From CAYUST01 sp964447535 (GTDB lineage: Bacteria; Patescibacteriota; Gracilibacteria; Absconditabacterales; Absconditicoccaceae), in contig CAYUST010000014.1 of the NCBI GenBank assembly GCA_964447535.1, positions 1-32,122 on the forward strand: a DNA stretch of 32,122 nt, in the 5' to 3' direction. The notes beneath the pieces are model-generated. The model was not told the DNA's origin. It was given only the letters and a program-made list of their open reading frames with translations, and ran no database searches. The position numbers were made by a program, and so were the translations under genes. This document shows, piece by piece, positions 1-10,772 of this stretch. The stretch's first letter is position 1; each line of letters starts with the position of its first letter.

Positions 1-428
<428 letters not shown>

Positions 429-551
429 AGACATGGTAAGCCTCAATCGGCATTACCTCTTTCTCTTCCAATAATTTTTTTCGATGCACAAGCATGCATC
501 TCATAATTTTCTCTTACTATAAATGGTAATGAACGAGCATAAGCTCTGCTA
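429..551 (-). other. 5S-16S spacer with leader hairpins
   Basis: This 120-bp AT-rich spacer lies between 5S and 16S. It contains an inverted repeat at about 433-455 (GGTAAGCC paired with GGCATTACC) and another at 483-502 (GATGCA paired with TGCATC). Both could be precursor-RNA processing stems. No U-run follows either hairpin on the minus strand, so I see no terminator. 16S may therefore be read through from 5S. Confidence 0.4.
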
Positions 552-677
552 TGGATGGTGGCACTCATCTACTTTCCCAGCCCCAGGGGGACAAGTATCA
601 TCGACCGCCGTAGTCTTAACTGCTGTGTTCGGAATGGGAACAGGTGTGTCCCCACAGCGCAACAGTACCACCATGCA
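552..677 (-). rRNA. rrf: 5S ribosomal RNA
   Basis: The complement folds as 5S rRNA. The terminal helix pairs GGTGGTACT with AGTGCCACC. The hallmark loop CCCATTCCGAACACAGC and the segment GTTAAGACTACGGCGG are both present. It lies 60 bp downstream of the 23S 3' end on the same strand. Ends were set by helix I pairing and may shift by two or three bases. Confidence 0.96.
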
Positions 678-705
678 TAACAGGACCTGCTAGAGATCTG
701 AAATA

Positions 706-738
706 TACCGGACTGATAGATTAGTTTTTTGGAAAGCG
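706..738 (-). other. 3' arm of the 23S processing stem
   Basis: This stretch just beyond the 23S 3' end is complementary over about 33 positions, with very few mismatches, to 3689-3722 just before the 23S 5' end. Such stems around 23S are the usual substrate of RNase III-type precursor cleavage. Confidence 0.7.
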
Positions 739-740
739 AA

Positions 741-3686
<2,946 letters not shown>

Positions 3687-3688
3687 TT

Positions 3689-3722
3689 CGCTTTCCAAAA
3701 AATTGATCTATCAATCTGGTAA
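3689..3722 (-). other. 5' arm of the 23S processing stem
   Basis: Near-perfect reverse complement of 706-738. Together the two arms would bring the ends of 23S into one long duplex for precursor cleavage. Confidence 0.7.
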
Positions 3723-4037
3723 TGTCCGTCTCCTGCTAACAGTGCGTGTGACTATAGAAAAGTCGCACACAATTGCAACACAAAATTCAACAAACATACA
3801 ACTTTCGAAAACTGTGTAATGAAGCTGTATCTTTGTCATTTTAACCTCCCCTCTAGGTAAAATCTCACAGAGATAATTATCAAGGAAGGAGATTGTCACT
3901 CTTCATCACTTTTGTGAGATGAGAAGAGTGTGGTTTCTCATCGCTGAGATGACCTATTCGCAGCACTGCGGGTAACTCGTAGTAATGTATCACATACATC
4001 AAATACAGAGTTTGCTTGAGATGAACAATACATGAAC
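3723..4037 (-). other. tRNA-Gly to 23S spacer
   Basis: This 315-bp spacer contains no credible gene. It has a hairpin at about 3746-3769 (GTGTGAC with GTCGCACAC) and a longer one at 3898-3931 (CACTCTTCATC with GATGAGAAGAGTG). Both fit processing sites in a transcript running from the tRNAs into 23S. No terminator for the minus strand is obvious, so tRNA and rRNA could share a transcript. Confidence 0.4.
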
Positions 4038-4111
4038 AGCGGGCGACGCGACTCGAACGCGCAACCAACAGCTTGGAAGGCTGTGACTCTAGCCAATTGA
4101 GTTACGCCCGC
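4038..4111 (-). tRNA. tRNA-Gly(UCC)
   Basis: The complement folds as a full cloverleaf: acceptor GCGGGCG/CGCCCGC, D-stem ACTC/GAGT, anticodon arm ACAGC-CUUCCAA-GCUGU, and T-loop TTCGAGT. The anticodon is UCC, reading GGA and other GGN codons. No CCA is encoded. The UCA-anticodon glycine tRNA that decodes UGA is not visible in this window. The next upstream copies of this gene's 5' end lie across the sequence gap. Confidence 0.95.
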
Positions 4112-4118
4112 ATAAATA

Positions 4119-4218
4119 NNNNNNNNNNNNNNNNNNNNNNNNNNNNNNNNNNNNNNNNNNNNNNNNNNNNNNNNNNNNNNNNNNNNNNNNNNNNNNNNNN
4201 NNNNNNNNNNNNNNNNNN
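4119..4218. other. Scaffold gap (100 N) inside a tandem array
   Basis: Exactly 100 N, the usual placeholder for a gap of unknown size. The left flank ends in CGCCCGCATAAATA and the right flank starts with CTTTAACTTCC. Joining them directly recreates the internal junction of the neighbouring 79-bp repeat at 4298. The gap therefore most likely hides zero or more further repeat units. Confidence 0.85.
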
Positions 4219-4376
4219 CTTTAACTTCCTTTACCTTCTTTCCCAACAACTGTGCTGACTTTTGAGTCTAGCCAATTGAGTTACGCCCGCATAAATACTT
4301 TAACTTCCTTTACCTTCTTTCCCAACAACTGTGCTGACTTTTGAGTCTAGCCTATTGAGTTACGCCCGCATAAAAG
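4219..4376 (-). repeat. 79-bp tandem repeat carrying tRNA-Gly 5' fragments
   Basis: Two near-identical 79-bp units follow the gap (4219-4297 and 4298-4376). Read on the minus strand, each unit begins with the first ~26 nt of the adjacent tRNA-Gly (acceptor 5' strand plus D-arm). A short hairpin GACT-CAAA-AGTC follows where the anticodon arm should be, then about 45 nt of purine-rich spacer. Fragment 5' ends are at 4290 and 4369. The T-arm and acceptor 3' strand are missing, so these cannot be functional tRNAs. The second unit differs by one base in the D-loop. Confidence 0.85.
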
Positions 4377-4493
4377 AAATTTTCTGTGTTTTTGTTTATT
4401 TGTGTTTGCCCACGGAAATGGTGAACTAAGAAATAAGAATTGTAATGAAACTCGTGATCGCAATTCTTAATTCATACTTCTTAATCAATAGTG

Positions 4494-4567
4494 TGGGCCC
4501 GACTGGACTTGAACCAGTGACCCGCCGGTTATGAGCCGGCTGCTCTAACCACCTGAGCTACAGGCCC
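4494..4567 (-). tRNA. tRNA with CAU anticodon (elongator Met or Ile2)
   Basis: Full cloverleaf on the minus strand: acceptor GGGCCTG, D-arm AGCTCAGGTGGTTAGAGC, anticodon arm GCCGGC-UCAUAA, T-loop TTCAAGT. The anticodon is CAU. It lacks the three G-C pairs of an initiator anticodon stem in the initiator arrangement. It is therefore elongator methionine or the lysidine-modified isoleucine tRNA. Sequence alone does not settle which one. Confidence 0.92.
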
Positions 4568-4666
4568 AAATCAAAGCTACAAACTACAAGGCCGTAAAGC
4601 TTTATAGAGTATGTCTTGCTGGTTTTTTGTGTTTTATTTTGTTTTTTGTGCATTTGTACTTTGAAA

Positions 4667-4743
4667 TGGTGGGTGATATAGGACTTGAACCTATGACCCC
4701 CTGCTTGTAAGGCAGATGCTCTCGCCAACTGAGCTAATCACCC
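4667..4743 (-). tRNA. tRNA-Val(UAC)
   Basis: Acceptor GGGTGAT pairs with ATCACCC. The anticodon loop CUUACAA gives UAC for valine. A CCA end is encoded (A73 then CCA), unlike most tRNAs in this cluster. Confidence 0.95.
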
Positions 4744-4800
4744 ATGTATCAAAGACTTGAACAACATTTTGTTTGTTCTTGGAACTTTGTACTTTTAAAT

Positions 4801-4872
4801 TGACCCCACGGGGAATCGAACCCCGGTTGTCGGGATGAAAACCCGATGTCCTAACCACTAGACGATGAGGCC
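4801..4872 (-). tRNA. tRNA-Glu(UUC)
   Basis: Acceptor GGCCTCA, anticodon arm TCGGG-UUUUCAU-CCCGA with anticodon UUC, T-loop TTCGATT. No CCA is encoded. Confidence 0.95.
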
Positions 4873-4908
4873 AGATACCAAATTTGATTGTTTTGTTTAT
4901 TTGTATAA

Positions 4909-4985
4909 TGGCGGAACGGACGGGGCTCGAACCCGCGACCTCAGCAGTGACAGTGCTGCGTTCTAGCCAACTGAACTACCGCTCC
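4909..4985 (-). tRNA. tRNA-Asp(GUC)
   Basis: Acceptor GGAGCGG pairs with CCGTTCC. The anticodon loop CUGUCAC gives GUC for aspartate. T-loop TTCGAGC. G73 is followed by an encoded CCA. Confidence 0.95.
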
Positions 4986-5011
4986 ATCCCATTATACATA
5001 TTATAGTAACT

Positions 5012-5084
5012 AGCCAGCAGTCGGACTTGAACCGACAACCTACCGCTTACAAGGCGGTTGCTCTGCCAATTGAGCTATGCTGGC
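5012..5084 (-). tRNA. tRNA-Thr(UGU)
   Basis: Acceptor GCCAGCA/TGCTGGC, anticodon arm ACCGC-CUUGUAA-GCGGU with anticodon UGU, T-loop TTCAAGT. No CCA is encoded. It lies immediately downstream of rpsT. Confidence 0.95.
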
Positions 5085-5138
5085 ACCTAAGGGCAAGCTA
5101 ATCTTACCCTGTATGCTTTGTAGTATATCTCAGCAGAG

Positions 5139-5405
5139 TTATTTTGCTTTGTGAGCCATAGCCATCAATCTAGATTTCTTGCGAGCAGCATTGTTTGGGT
5201 GAATGATTTTTGTCTTAGCTGCTTTGTCTATCGCAATACATGCCTGCTTGACCAACGCATCTACCTCTTTGTCTGTAGGAGTTGTTTCAATCATTTTTTT
5301 TGCAGACTTGATAGATTTTTTCATAGCAATCTTGAAGTTCTCATTTCTAGCGTTGAATACCTTACTTCTCTTGAGTGCTTTCTTAGCAGATGCAATAATT
5401 GGCAT
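5139..5405 (-). CDS. rpsT: 30S ribosomal protein S20
   Basis: An 88-residue, very Lys/Ala-rich protein matching the S20 pattern. The N-terminal SAKKALKRSK segment and the C-terminal HPNNAARKKSRL segment are typical, with helices between. S20 binds the 5' domain of 16S rRNA during early 30S assembly. An upstream in-frame start would add ten residues, but the family starts at MPxIxSAKK, so the inner ATG at 5405 was chosen. No Shine-Dalgarno precedes it. The gene sits between tRNA-Asn (33 bp upstream) and tRNA-Thr on the same strand, so it is probably co-transcribed with tRNAs from the promoter at 5535-5562. An mRNA embedded in a tRNA array must be released by tRNA processing on both sides. Confidence 0.95.
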   Translation of the reverse strand: MPIIASAKKALKRSKVFNARNENFKIAMKKSIKSAKKMIETTPTDKEVDALVKQACIAIDKAAKTKIIHPNNAARKKSRLMAMAHKAK

Positions 5406-5438
5406 TGATGGGACAAACAAAGGAATAAAAAACAAACC

Positions 5439-5511
<73 letters not shown>

Positions 5512-5534
5512 ATGAAAAGTAACAAACGGGGGTC

Positions 5535-5562
5535 AATATAGCAATGTAACACTCGTTTGCAA
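5535..5562 (-). promoter_or_regulatory. Promoter for tRNA-Asn/rpsT
   Basis: Minus strand: TTGCAA, 16 bp, TATATT, with a predicted start about 17 bp before tRNA-Asn. The extended element TTGCAAAC also occurs at the promoter before tRNA-Gln (6357-6384), so it may be the usual -35 form for stable-RNA genes here. Confidence 0.6.
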
Positions 5563-5662
5563 CGCAAGAATAAATTTTATGATAACTAATGGCTATCAAT
5601 TTCTCTTGTCACATCAACTACACTACTTCTCCTATGTAATTACATAAGCAACAAAGATAATT

Positions 5663-5743
5663 TGCCGAAGGAGGGACTTGAACCCTCACGCCATAGGCAC
5701 ATGGTTCTAAGCCATGCGTGTCTGCCAATTCCACCACCCCGGC
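5663..5743 (-). tRNA. tRNA-Leu(UAG)
   Basis: An 81-nt class II tRNA with a long variable arm. Acceptor GCCGGGG, anticodon arm CATGG-CUUAGAA-CCATG with anticodon UAG, T-loop TTCAAGT. No CCA is encoded. Confidence 0.94.
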
Positions 5744-5778
5744 TAACAAATCTCAAATTTATTTGTTACGTTTGTTAC

Positions 5779-5851
5779 CTCGGGATCTAGGGATCGAACC
5801 TAGGACCTCCAGATTCAGAGTCTGGCGCTCTACCAGCTAAGCTAATCCCGA
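5779..5851 (-). tRNA. tRNA-Gln(CUG)
   Basis: Acceptor TCGGGAT/ATCCCGA. The anticodon loop CUCUGAA gives CUG, reading CAG. T-loop TTCGATC. This is the second glutamine tRNA here; the UUG isoacceptor is at 6248. Confidence 0.93.
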
Positions 5852-5887
5852 ATAGATCTCATTCTCTGTAATCTTTTGTGAAAAACA

Positions 5888-5959
5888 TTGCGGGGGATGG
5901 AATTGAACCACCGACCTTCGGGTTATGAGCCCGACGAGATACCACTTCTCCACCCCGCA
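5888..5959 (-). tRNA. Initiator tRNA-fMet(CAU)
   Basis: The anticodon stem has three consecutive G-C pairs (TCGGG-CUCAUAA-CCCGA), the hallmark of initiator tRNA, with anticodon CAU. Position 1 is U and position 72 is A, so the first pair can form weakly. E. coli has an unpaired C1/A72. No CCA is encoded. Its 5' third is repeated three times in the 270 bp upstream. Confidence 0.95.
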
Positions 5960-6230
5960 GTTGAATAACTATATACACTTACACACTACTTTCACTTCCC
6001 TATGTAATACGCTTGTCCCGATGTATCGAGATACCACTTCTCCACCCCGCAGTTGAATAACAGTATTAACTTCTCCTTTATACTAACTCCCTAAATCTCC
6101 CGCTTGTCCTGCACAGCAGGGTACCACTTCTCCACCCCGCAGTTGAATAACTATATACACTTAAACACCACTTTCGCTTCCCTATGTAATACGCTTGTCC
6201 CGATGTATCGGGATACCACTGCTCCACCAA
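5960..6230 (-). repeat. ~90-bp tandem array of initiator-tRNA 5' fragments
   Basis: Upstream of the intact initiator tRNA, its first ~22 nt (acceptor 5' strand plus D-arm) recur at 6028-6051 and 6120-6141, and in diverged form at 6210-6229. Spacing is about 92, 90 and 88 bp. On the minus strand each fragment is followed by a short hairpin with a 3-nt loop, then GACAAGCG. The hairpin stem differs between copies but stays paired: CCCGAT/ATCGGG in one, CCTGC/GCAGG in another. Spacers of alternate units are nearly identical. T-arms and 3' acceptor strands are absent. Confidence 0.85.
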
Positions 6231-6247
6231 CTTCATACAAGTATAAT

Positions 6248-6319
6248 CTGGGGTGCTAGGACTCGAACCTAAGATGGCGGGTTCAAAGCCCGCTGCCTTA
6301 CCAGCTTGGCTACACCCCA
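6248..6319 (-). tRNA. tRNA-Gln(UUG)
   Basis: Acceptor TGGGGTG/CACCCCA, anticodon arm GCGGG-CUUUGAA-CCCGC with anticodon UUG, T-loop TTCGAGT. It is the first gene of the minus-strand stable-RNA series. Confidence 0.95.
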
Positions 6320-6356
6320 ATCACCGGTAAACATTCATTTCTCGAACGTATCGGGC

Positions 6357-6384
6357 ATAGTAGTTATTTTGATAGTGTTTGCAA
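6357..6384 (-). promoter_or_regulatory. Promoter for the tRNA cluster
   Basis: Minus strand: TTGCAA, 16 bp, TACTAT, placed about 38 bp before tRNA-Gln(UUG). It shares TTGCAAAC with the promoter at 5535-5562. Between here and 6620 the sequence is AT-rich, with no gene or strong structure that I can see. Confidence 0.5.
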
Positions 6385-6623
6385 GGGAAAGGGACGCATG
6401 CAAAAAAATAATGTACGTATTGTTTTTATACATATATATGTAGTGAAAATTATTTTATCACAAAAATGATATTCACCATGAGAAAATAGTTAAAGGAGTA
6501 AAGTATATAGAGATTAATCAATCACCTTACCTACTCTTCGATACATACTATTGATATCCAGTATTCTCAAAGTCATGACTCTTTTATAAAATTTCACGTC
6601 ATAATAAAAAATATAACTTTCTA

Positions 6624-6651
6624 TTGACTTTACATAAATAATACTTATAGA
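6624..6651 (+). promoter_or_regulatory. Promoter of the candidate structured RNA
   Basis: TTGACT, 16 bp, TATAGA on the plus strand. A start near 6658 would coincide with the change from AT-rich intergenic DNA to the GC-richer block that ends in a terminator at 6942. Confidence 0.5.
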
Positions 6652-6657
6652 CAGATA

Positions 6658-6944
6658 ATTTACTTTCACGAGCTGTATGCATCACTCTCGATCATTTGAC
6701 CGAGTCAGTCCATGAACGTCCTCTTCTCAGGCTTTTCCTGTTCGTCAGGAAGGAGTGGGAGATAGCACGTTGCGTATTAGCCTACCGTCTCCGACTTCAC
6801 CGAGACGAATGCCTAGTCTGTTTGTCATCTGTGACGCGTATCTTCCCTGTTTGTCTGTCCACAAAAAGGCTGATCGCCTCACTCTCGTTCGTCACCACCC
6901 GTTCTCAAAAGCACTTCTTCGTCCGTTGTGCTTTTTTTTATGGA
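6658..6944 (+). ncRNA. Candidate structured RNA, class unknown (~285 nt)
   Basis: A GC-richer block bounded by a promoter (6624-6651) and an intrinsic terminator (6908-6942: AAAAGCAC, loop, GTGCTTTTTTTT). Inside are several local hairpins: TTTCCTG/CAGGAA near 6733-6752, CGTCTC/GAGACG near 6788-6809, and GTCA/TGAC near 6828-6838. I searched by eye for signatures of RNase P RNA, tmRNA and SRP RNA and found none. In code 25 an open frame (6677-7078, 133 codons, one TGA) crosses the same block and runs past the terminator. Its product is Arg/Ser/Pro-rich and resembles no family I know. I favour the RNA reading because of the terminator. Confidence 0.4.
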
Positions 6945-7078
6945 AGAAAATAACTAACAAGCTGTACGATGCATGTGAAGTATTTCAACATCGCTATCTC
7001 GATCGTGTCAGACAGCTCTGCCGACGTAGTTGGTGGCCAGATACCGAACATCTCTATCCGTACCGACGTAACGAATAG
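6677..7078 (+). CDS. Doubtful open frame, alternative to the structured RNA
   Basis: ATG at 6677, one in-frame TGA (glycine in code 25), TAG at 7078; 133 residues. The C-terminal 45 residues look the most protein-like (Tyr, Trp and Asp present). The N-terminal half is biased to Ser, Pro and Arg. A second frame over the same block is also open, so openness here mainly reflects composition. A transcription terminator lies inside it at 6908-6942. No family recognised. From 7079 to 7300 I see only AT-rich DNA with a weak hairpin at about 7163-7189. Confidence 0.15.
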
Positions 7079-7307
7079 GAACAAAAACTCTTAAGCACAT
7101 ACAACATTCATATATATATCATCTCTATCTTGATTGCTCCCCTAGCACGGCGAGCCGGTTTTGGTGAAGTCATAAAAAAAACTTCATCAGAAAAATATTC
7201 CTAAAATATTCTGTAGTTATTCTTTGTTATTTCTTGTCGAGCATATATATAGTCTTGGCAAGAGAGCAAAATATATACTTTATTCTTCTTGCACCGCTAT
7301 GCATTGT

Positions 7308-9107
7308 ATGCGCAGTGAATGGTTACAACAACAATTTCCAGAAGTCTATCAAACATTTGCTCAAGACCATGATCTCATCGTCAGTGTGCCTCATATCTTT
7401 CGTTGGTCATCAAGTATCACGAGTGGCACCAATAGTCCATCAATCAAACAAACACTACCTATTAGATTGTATGCAGGCATCAGCCAGACACAACTACCTG
7501 GTGTTACCATAGGTACTTGTCAGGTTTATGACCAAGTCACCACAAGTCGAAAAGTGTATTCTATGCAACAAATCATAGAAGAGACACCACAGTTTGCAAA
7601 AATCACCGAACAATTATTACACAAGATGGGATATACATGATGAATACATATAAATATACTCACTGAAGTACCAAGATGACAATGATTTTGATTGAGAGGA
7701 GCTTTCGTTGCTGCCATTGCTTTAGCACTCACCACGCTCGTCAAACCAGAAAAACTTCTGTCACTAGATGCCTCTGCACGAATACATGCCAACATAAACA
7801 AAACAACGAGATACATCGCTGCTATACTTGATATGCTGGCCCTTGAGAGATCGACCTTCACGCATCATCTCGCGTTGTGCGGATATGCAGAACCTATCAT
7901 TTATCGATGAGGCACACTACCTCCCGAGAAATTGCGTGATATATTTGATCATCACAACCTCTTTGAAGCATTCGAAAAATATGCTGATCTCTTGGAAGAA
8001 CACTTTGAAAATTCATATACCCCGATGTCCAAAATCACGCCGATGGAGAATACCAAACTTCCTTTTGATTATGCGATCGTTTTCCTGGGCCAACATCATG
8101 CTTCCTCTCGCATCCGTCATGCACATCAGCAACTTGATCAACAAAATTCATGTTTGCGTGCTATTGCTCACACGTTGGGCGGATTAGTAACTCAAAAAGA
8201 CCTCGATCATCTTGTGCAATTTGATACGACCAATATTGGTAACTATCATACCTTCCAACAAATTGCTCAACTCTTTCAAGTACTTTCAGCACCGTATGAT
8301 AAAAGACAAGTTGCGCAACGATTGCAATCGGTCATCGATGCAGGTCGGATGCATAGTCTCATCGAAAAAGAACATCATCTCCTCACAGAAATATATCATC
8401 TGTATGCTCACTATGCACAAGGTGATAACACCATTGGTCTTGTCCCTCTCTCAAGTGCAAAAAAATGATGATGCGTCCTGATGGTGATGCCCTATGAGGA
8501 ATGAAGAAATGCTTTCGATGCTATGATCCAACATCTCCAACAGCACTATCCTCAACTCAGTGTCCATCATCAATCACGAAGAGATGGCTGAACCACTCTA
8601 TGACCGCACATCCATCAGTTCATCAGTCACGCACATTTCGGTGAAAAAAACAAACCAGGCACAGTCCTCCTGCGTGAGGCAGGCGGTAGGAAAAAAATTC
8701 TACCGTATACAGATCTCAAAACAACTCAGTTAGCGTGAATAGTACTTGATAACATCACCGGCAAAGTCTCGCTCAATGGCAAAAGACTCACCCACAAAGA
8801 CCTCATCACGCAATCTGGCACTATCGATGTACTGACCAAACTACTCGATCATCCTGGAGAATATGTACATCATGCAGATCTGCCCATGTCGAGCTATACG
8901 AGAAACAAAAATGAAATGATTGGCAAAGTCGTGACTCCTCTCAAAGAGCTCATCAAAAAACATTATGATATAGAAATTCCCCTCACCTGTGATGGGACTA
9001 CCTACGACTTTCACATCTGTCTCGAGCACGATGCGGGCATCTTTCATGTCATCCAAAAACCGTTTGCACAACATACTACCAGCAAAAATCTTGTCGCGAA
9101 AAAGTAG
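7308..9107 (+). CDS. GHMP-family kinase with C-terminal winged helix
   Basis: A 599-residue protein read through many in-frame TGA glycines (for example 7638, 7641, 7908, 8466, 8469, 8736). A run near residues 122-132, PRGQGFGLRGA, matches the GHMP kinase phosphate-binding loop, with three of its glycines encoded by TGA. The usual Gly-Ser-Ser of that loop is replaced by Leu-Arg, so ATP binding may differ or be lost. GHMP kinases phosphorylate small metabolites such as sugars, homoserine or mevalonate; the substrate here is unknown. Residues ~485-590 (SLNGKRLTHKD, later DHPGEYVHHADLPMSSYTRN) look like a winged-helix domain with a strand-rich wing, unusual on a metabolite kinase. ATG 7299 is an alternative start. 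No Shine-Dalgarno. It ends 65 bp before the methyltransferase stump. Confidence 0.7.
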
Positions 9108-9172
9108 CACGTGGACGATCTGCATTGTATTTTGAGCATAAATAGATAAGGTACATTATTTGTACATCACTC

Positions 9173-9323
9173 CCTATGCTCGAGTCCAACGTTCACCCAG
9201 ATTTTCTCGCACAGCTCAAGCAATTGCTCCCCGAAGCAGAGATTGCGTCATTTTTGGATAAATGTCACAGACCATTGAAGAAAAGTATTTCTGTGGATCC
9301 CACCAGGCGAACTCCTGCACTTC
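9173..9323 (+). repeat. Left 151-bp direct repeat bounding the island
   Basis: Identical in length to 13498-13648, with 5 mismatches and no indels (about 97% identity). It covers the first 49 codons of the methyltransferase gene plus 3 bp before its ATG. Identity stops abruptly at both ends. Confidence 0.95.
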
Positions 9324-9331
9324 GTTTCTAA
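9176..9331 (+). pseudogene. Truncated 5' stump of the rRNA m5C methyltransferase gene
   Basis: Encodes 51 residues, of which the first 49 match the N-terminus of the complete gene at 13501 except for one substitution (Lys for Thr29). It then enters unrelated DNA and stops at TAA 9329-9331. Of the five base differences from the complete copy, three are synonymous and two fall in one codon. Its position 65 bp after the kinase gene suggests that this is the original 5' end of the gene, cut off when the island arrived. It lacks the whole catalytic domain. Confidence 0.9.
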
Positions 9332-9357
9332 ATAATACAGTAGGCAAACATCAGTAA

Positions 9358-9412
9358 TTCAGGTAGTTAGAATCCCAGACTGGAGGTTGTGAGTTCAAGT
9401 TGCATACCTGAA
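9358..9412 (+). other. tRNA-like hairpin remnant at the island's left end
   Basis: A 55-nt stretch with a perfect 7-bp terminal stem (TTCAGGT with ACCTGAA) and a T-loop-like GAGTTCAAGT in the right place near the 3' side. It has no recognisable D-arm and a poorly paired middle. It is too short for a tRNA and looks like a decayed one, 27 bp inside the island boundary. It could also be a chance hairpin. Confidence 0.25.
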
Positions 9413-9484
9413 GTGATGGGTTTTGTGTATCTGAGATAGTTTAATATAATGGGTATATAGTAGCTTTTTATGTTATTTGATGAT

Positions 9485-10744
9485 TTATTTAAAGATTGTT
9501 CACGCATAATATGTTAGTCATTTTGCTACAGCATTAAAGGTGTCTCATTCAACGATTTTTTCTCATCAAACTGTTTGTATTATACTTTCTCTTATTAATG
9601 GTACTTTAGTAGTTCCTCACACTAATATAACTTTGTCTATTTCATTAGGGGAAATATTGGCTTGTTGTACACATTCTTGCAGTGCGAGCATGATTTTTTG
9701 ATTTGTATTCTGAATTATATCATTAAATGAATGTTTAGTAATAGTATAGTCAAAGTCATTATTAAATATTCATATATGCGTCGTTACTGTATTTTGATCA
9801 GATAATGCTATTTTTACTTGATTAACCAAGAGGTGCAGCTTATGAGCTTTGGTGATTTCTTCTGTCATTTCTTTTAGTCTAGCGTAAGCAGTTTTATCAT
9901 GCTCACCTATTACTCGTGGATAAATAGAACTAACTATATTTGCGAACTTTCTTTGTCTTAAATTGTGTAGGTGATTTCGATATTTTAATTCTGAATAAGG
10001 ACCTGACGGGACATTCATTGAATTTTCACCATATGTTTTATACTTTGCAGATTTTCAGAGGTATTCTGACATATTTTGCCACATAACTTGTGCAGTTAAT
10101 TCGTCTCATCATACATATACTCAGCTATTAGCTAAAACTTCTACATAATAGTTTTTTTGGACGCGTGCTATGCTAAAATCTGACGTTCATCCTCACAAAT
10201 CAGATATCAGTACAGTCAATTCGTTTTTCTTTCAAAAGACTAGTTTATCTAATGATCAGTATATTCCTCATATAGGCTCTTGAAGAAATTCTATATGCTT
10301 GAATCATCATAGCTTTCATGCTGCTTCCAATTCATTTTGTGCATCTTGATCTCTTGTTTCATCATCAACTCTAAAACGGACAGGCCTTCAAATCACTACC
10401 GAGTCTATTTCTTGATCAAATTGCAATTCTGCTTTTTCTTTAATTTCACGTATAATATTTCATGCGATTTGTACTATTGGGGTTCTAACACGTCCTATCT
10501 CTGTTGATAAATTACGTCAAAGTGCTCTTTTAATTGATATCATTAGTCTTCCTTGTCTTCAATTAACATATGTTTCAATTGCACTTTCTCAGTATAAATA
10601 CGATCTTTTCACTCCATCATAAAACAGTGCTGTCGGCATAGATGCATTACCTATTCCTAATTGTGCTAACTGCACTTGACCTGATTCTCATGTGACTCAT
10701 ATCGCTGAATTTGTCGTTCAAAAATCTAATCATCAGAATAACAT
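9485..10744 (-). CDS. Hsp70-fold ATPase, YegD-like
   Basis: 419 residues once TGA is read as glycine (29 of 41 glycines). The actin/Hsp70 ATPase signatures are in order: phosphate-1 GLDFGTTNS (5-13), GRPVRF (119-124), EPIGG (156-160), phosphate-2 DLGGGTSD (182-189), and the adenosine motif VILVGGTTKVPLIRESI (372-388). It ends soon after DTFNAVAKGL (401-410), so the nucleotide-binding domain is complete but the substrate-binding domain and lid of DnaK are missing. This matches the YegD type, whose partner is unknown. It lies 155 bp downstream of the Nudix gene on the same strand and is the last gene of the island. A standalone Hsp70-like ATPase beside sugar-modifying genes is an odd cargo. Confidence 0.88.
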
Positions 10745-10772
10745 ATTAAAAAAAATAATTTAAAAAAAGTAG

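Noticed and set aside
4219..4376. CRISPR array
   Set aside because: Repeats are directly tandem 79-bp units whose start is a tRNA fragment. There are no short repeats with unique spacers and no cas genes.
5960..6230. Additional functional initiator tRNA genes
   Set aside because: Copies lack the anticodon arm, T-arm and 3' acceptor strand.
6696..6953. Second frame over the candidate RNA (85 residues)
   Set aside because: It overlaps the other open frame, is Arg/Leu/Ser biased, and carries a terminator near its end. No family match.
7224..7307. Longer GHMP kinase starting at TTG 7224
   Set aside because: The added 28 residues do not resemble the family N-terminus, and ATG codons at 7299/7308 are available.
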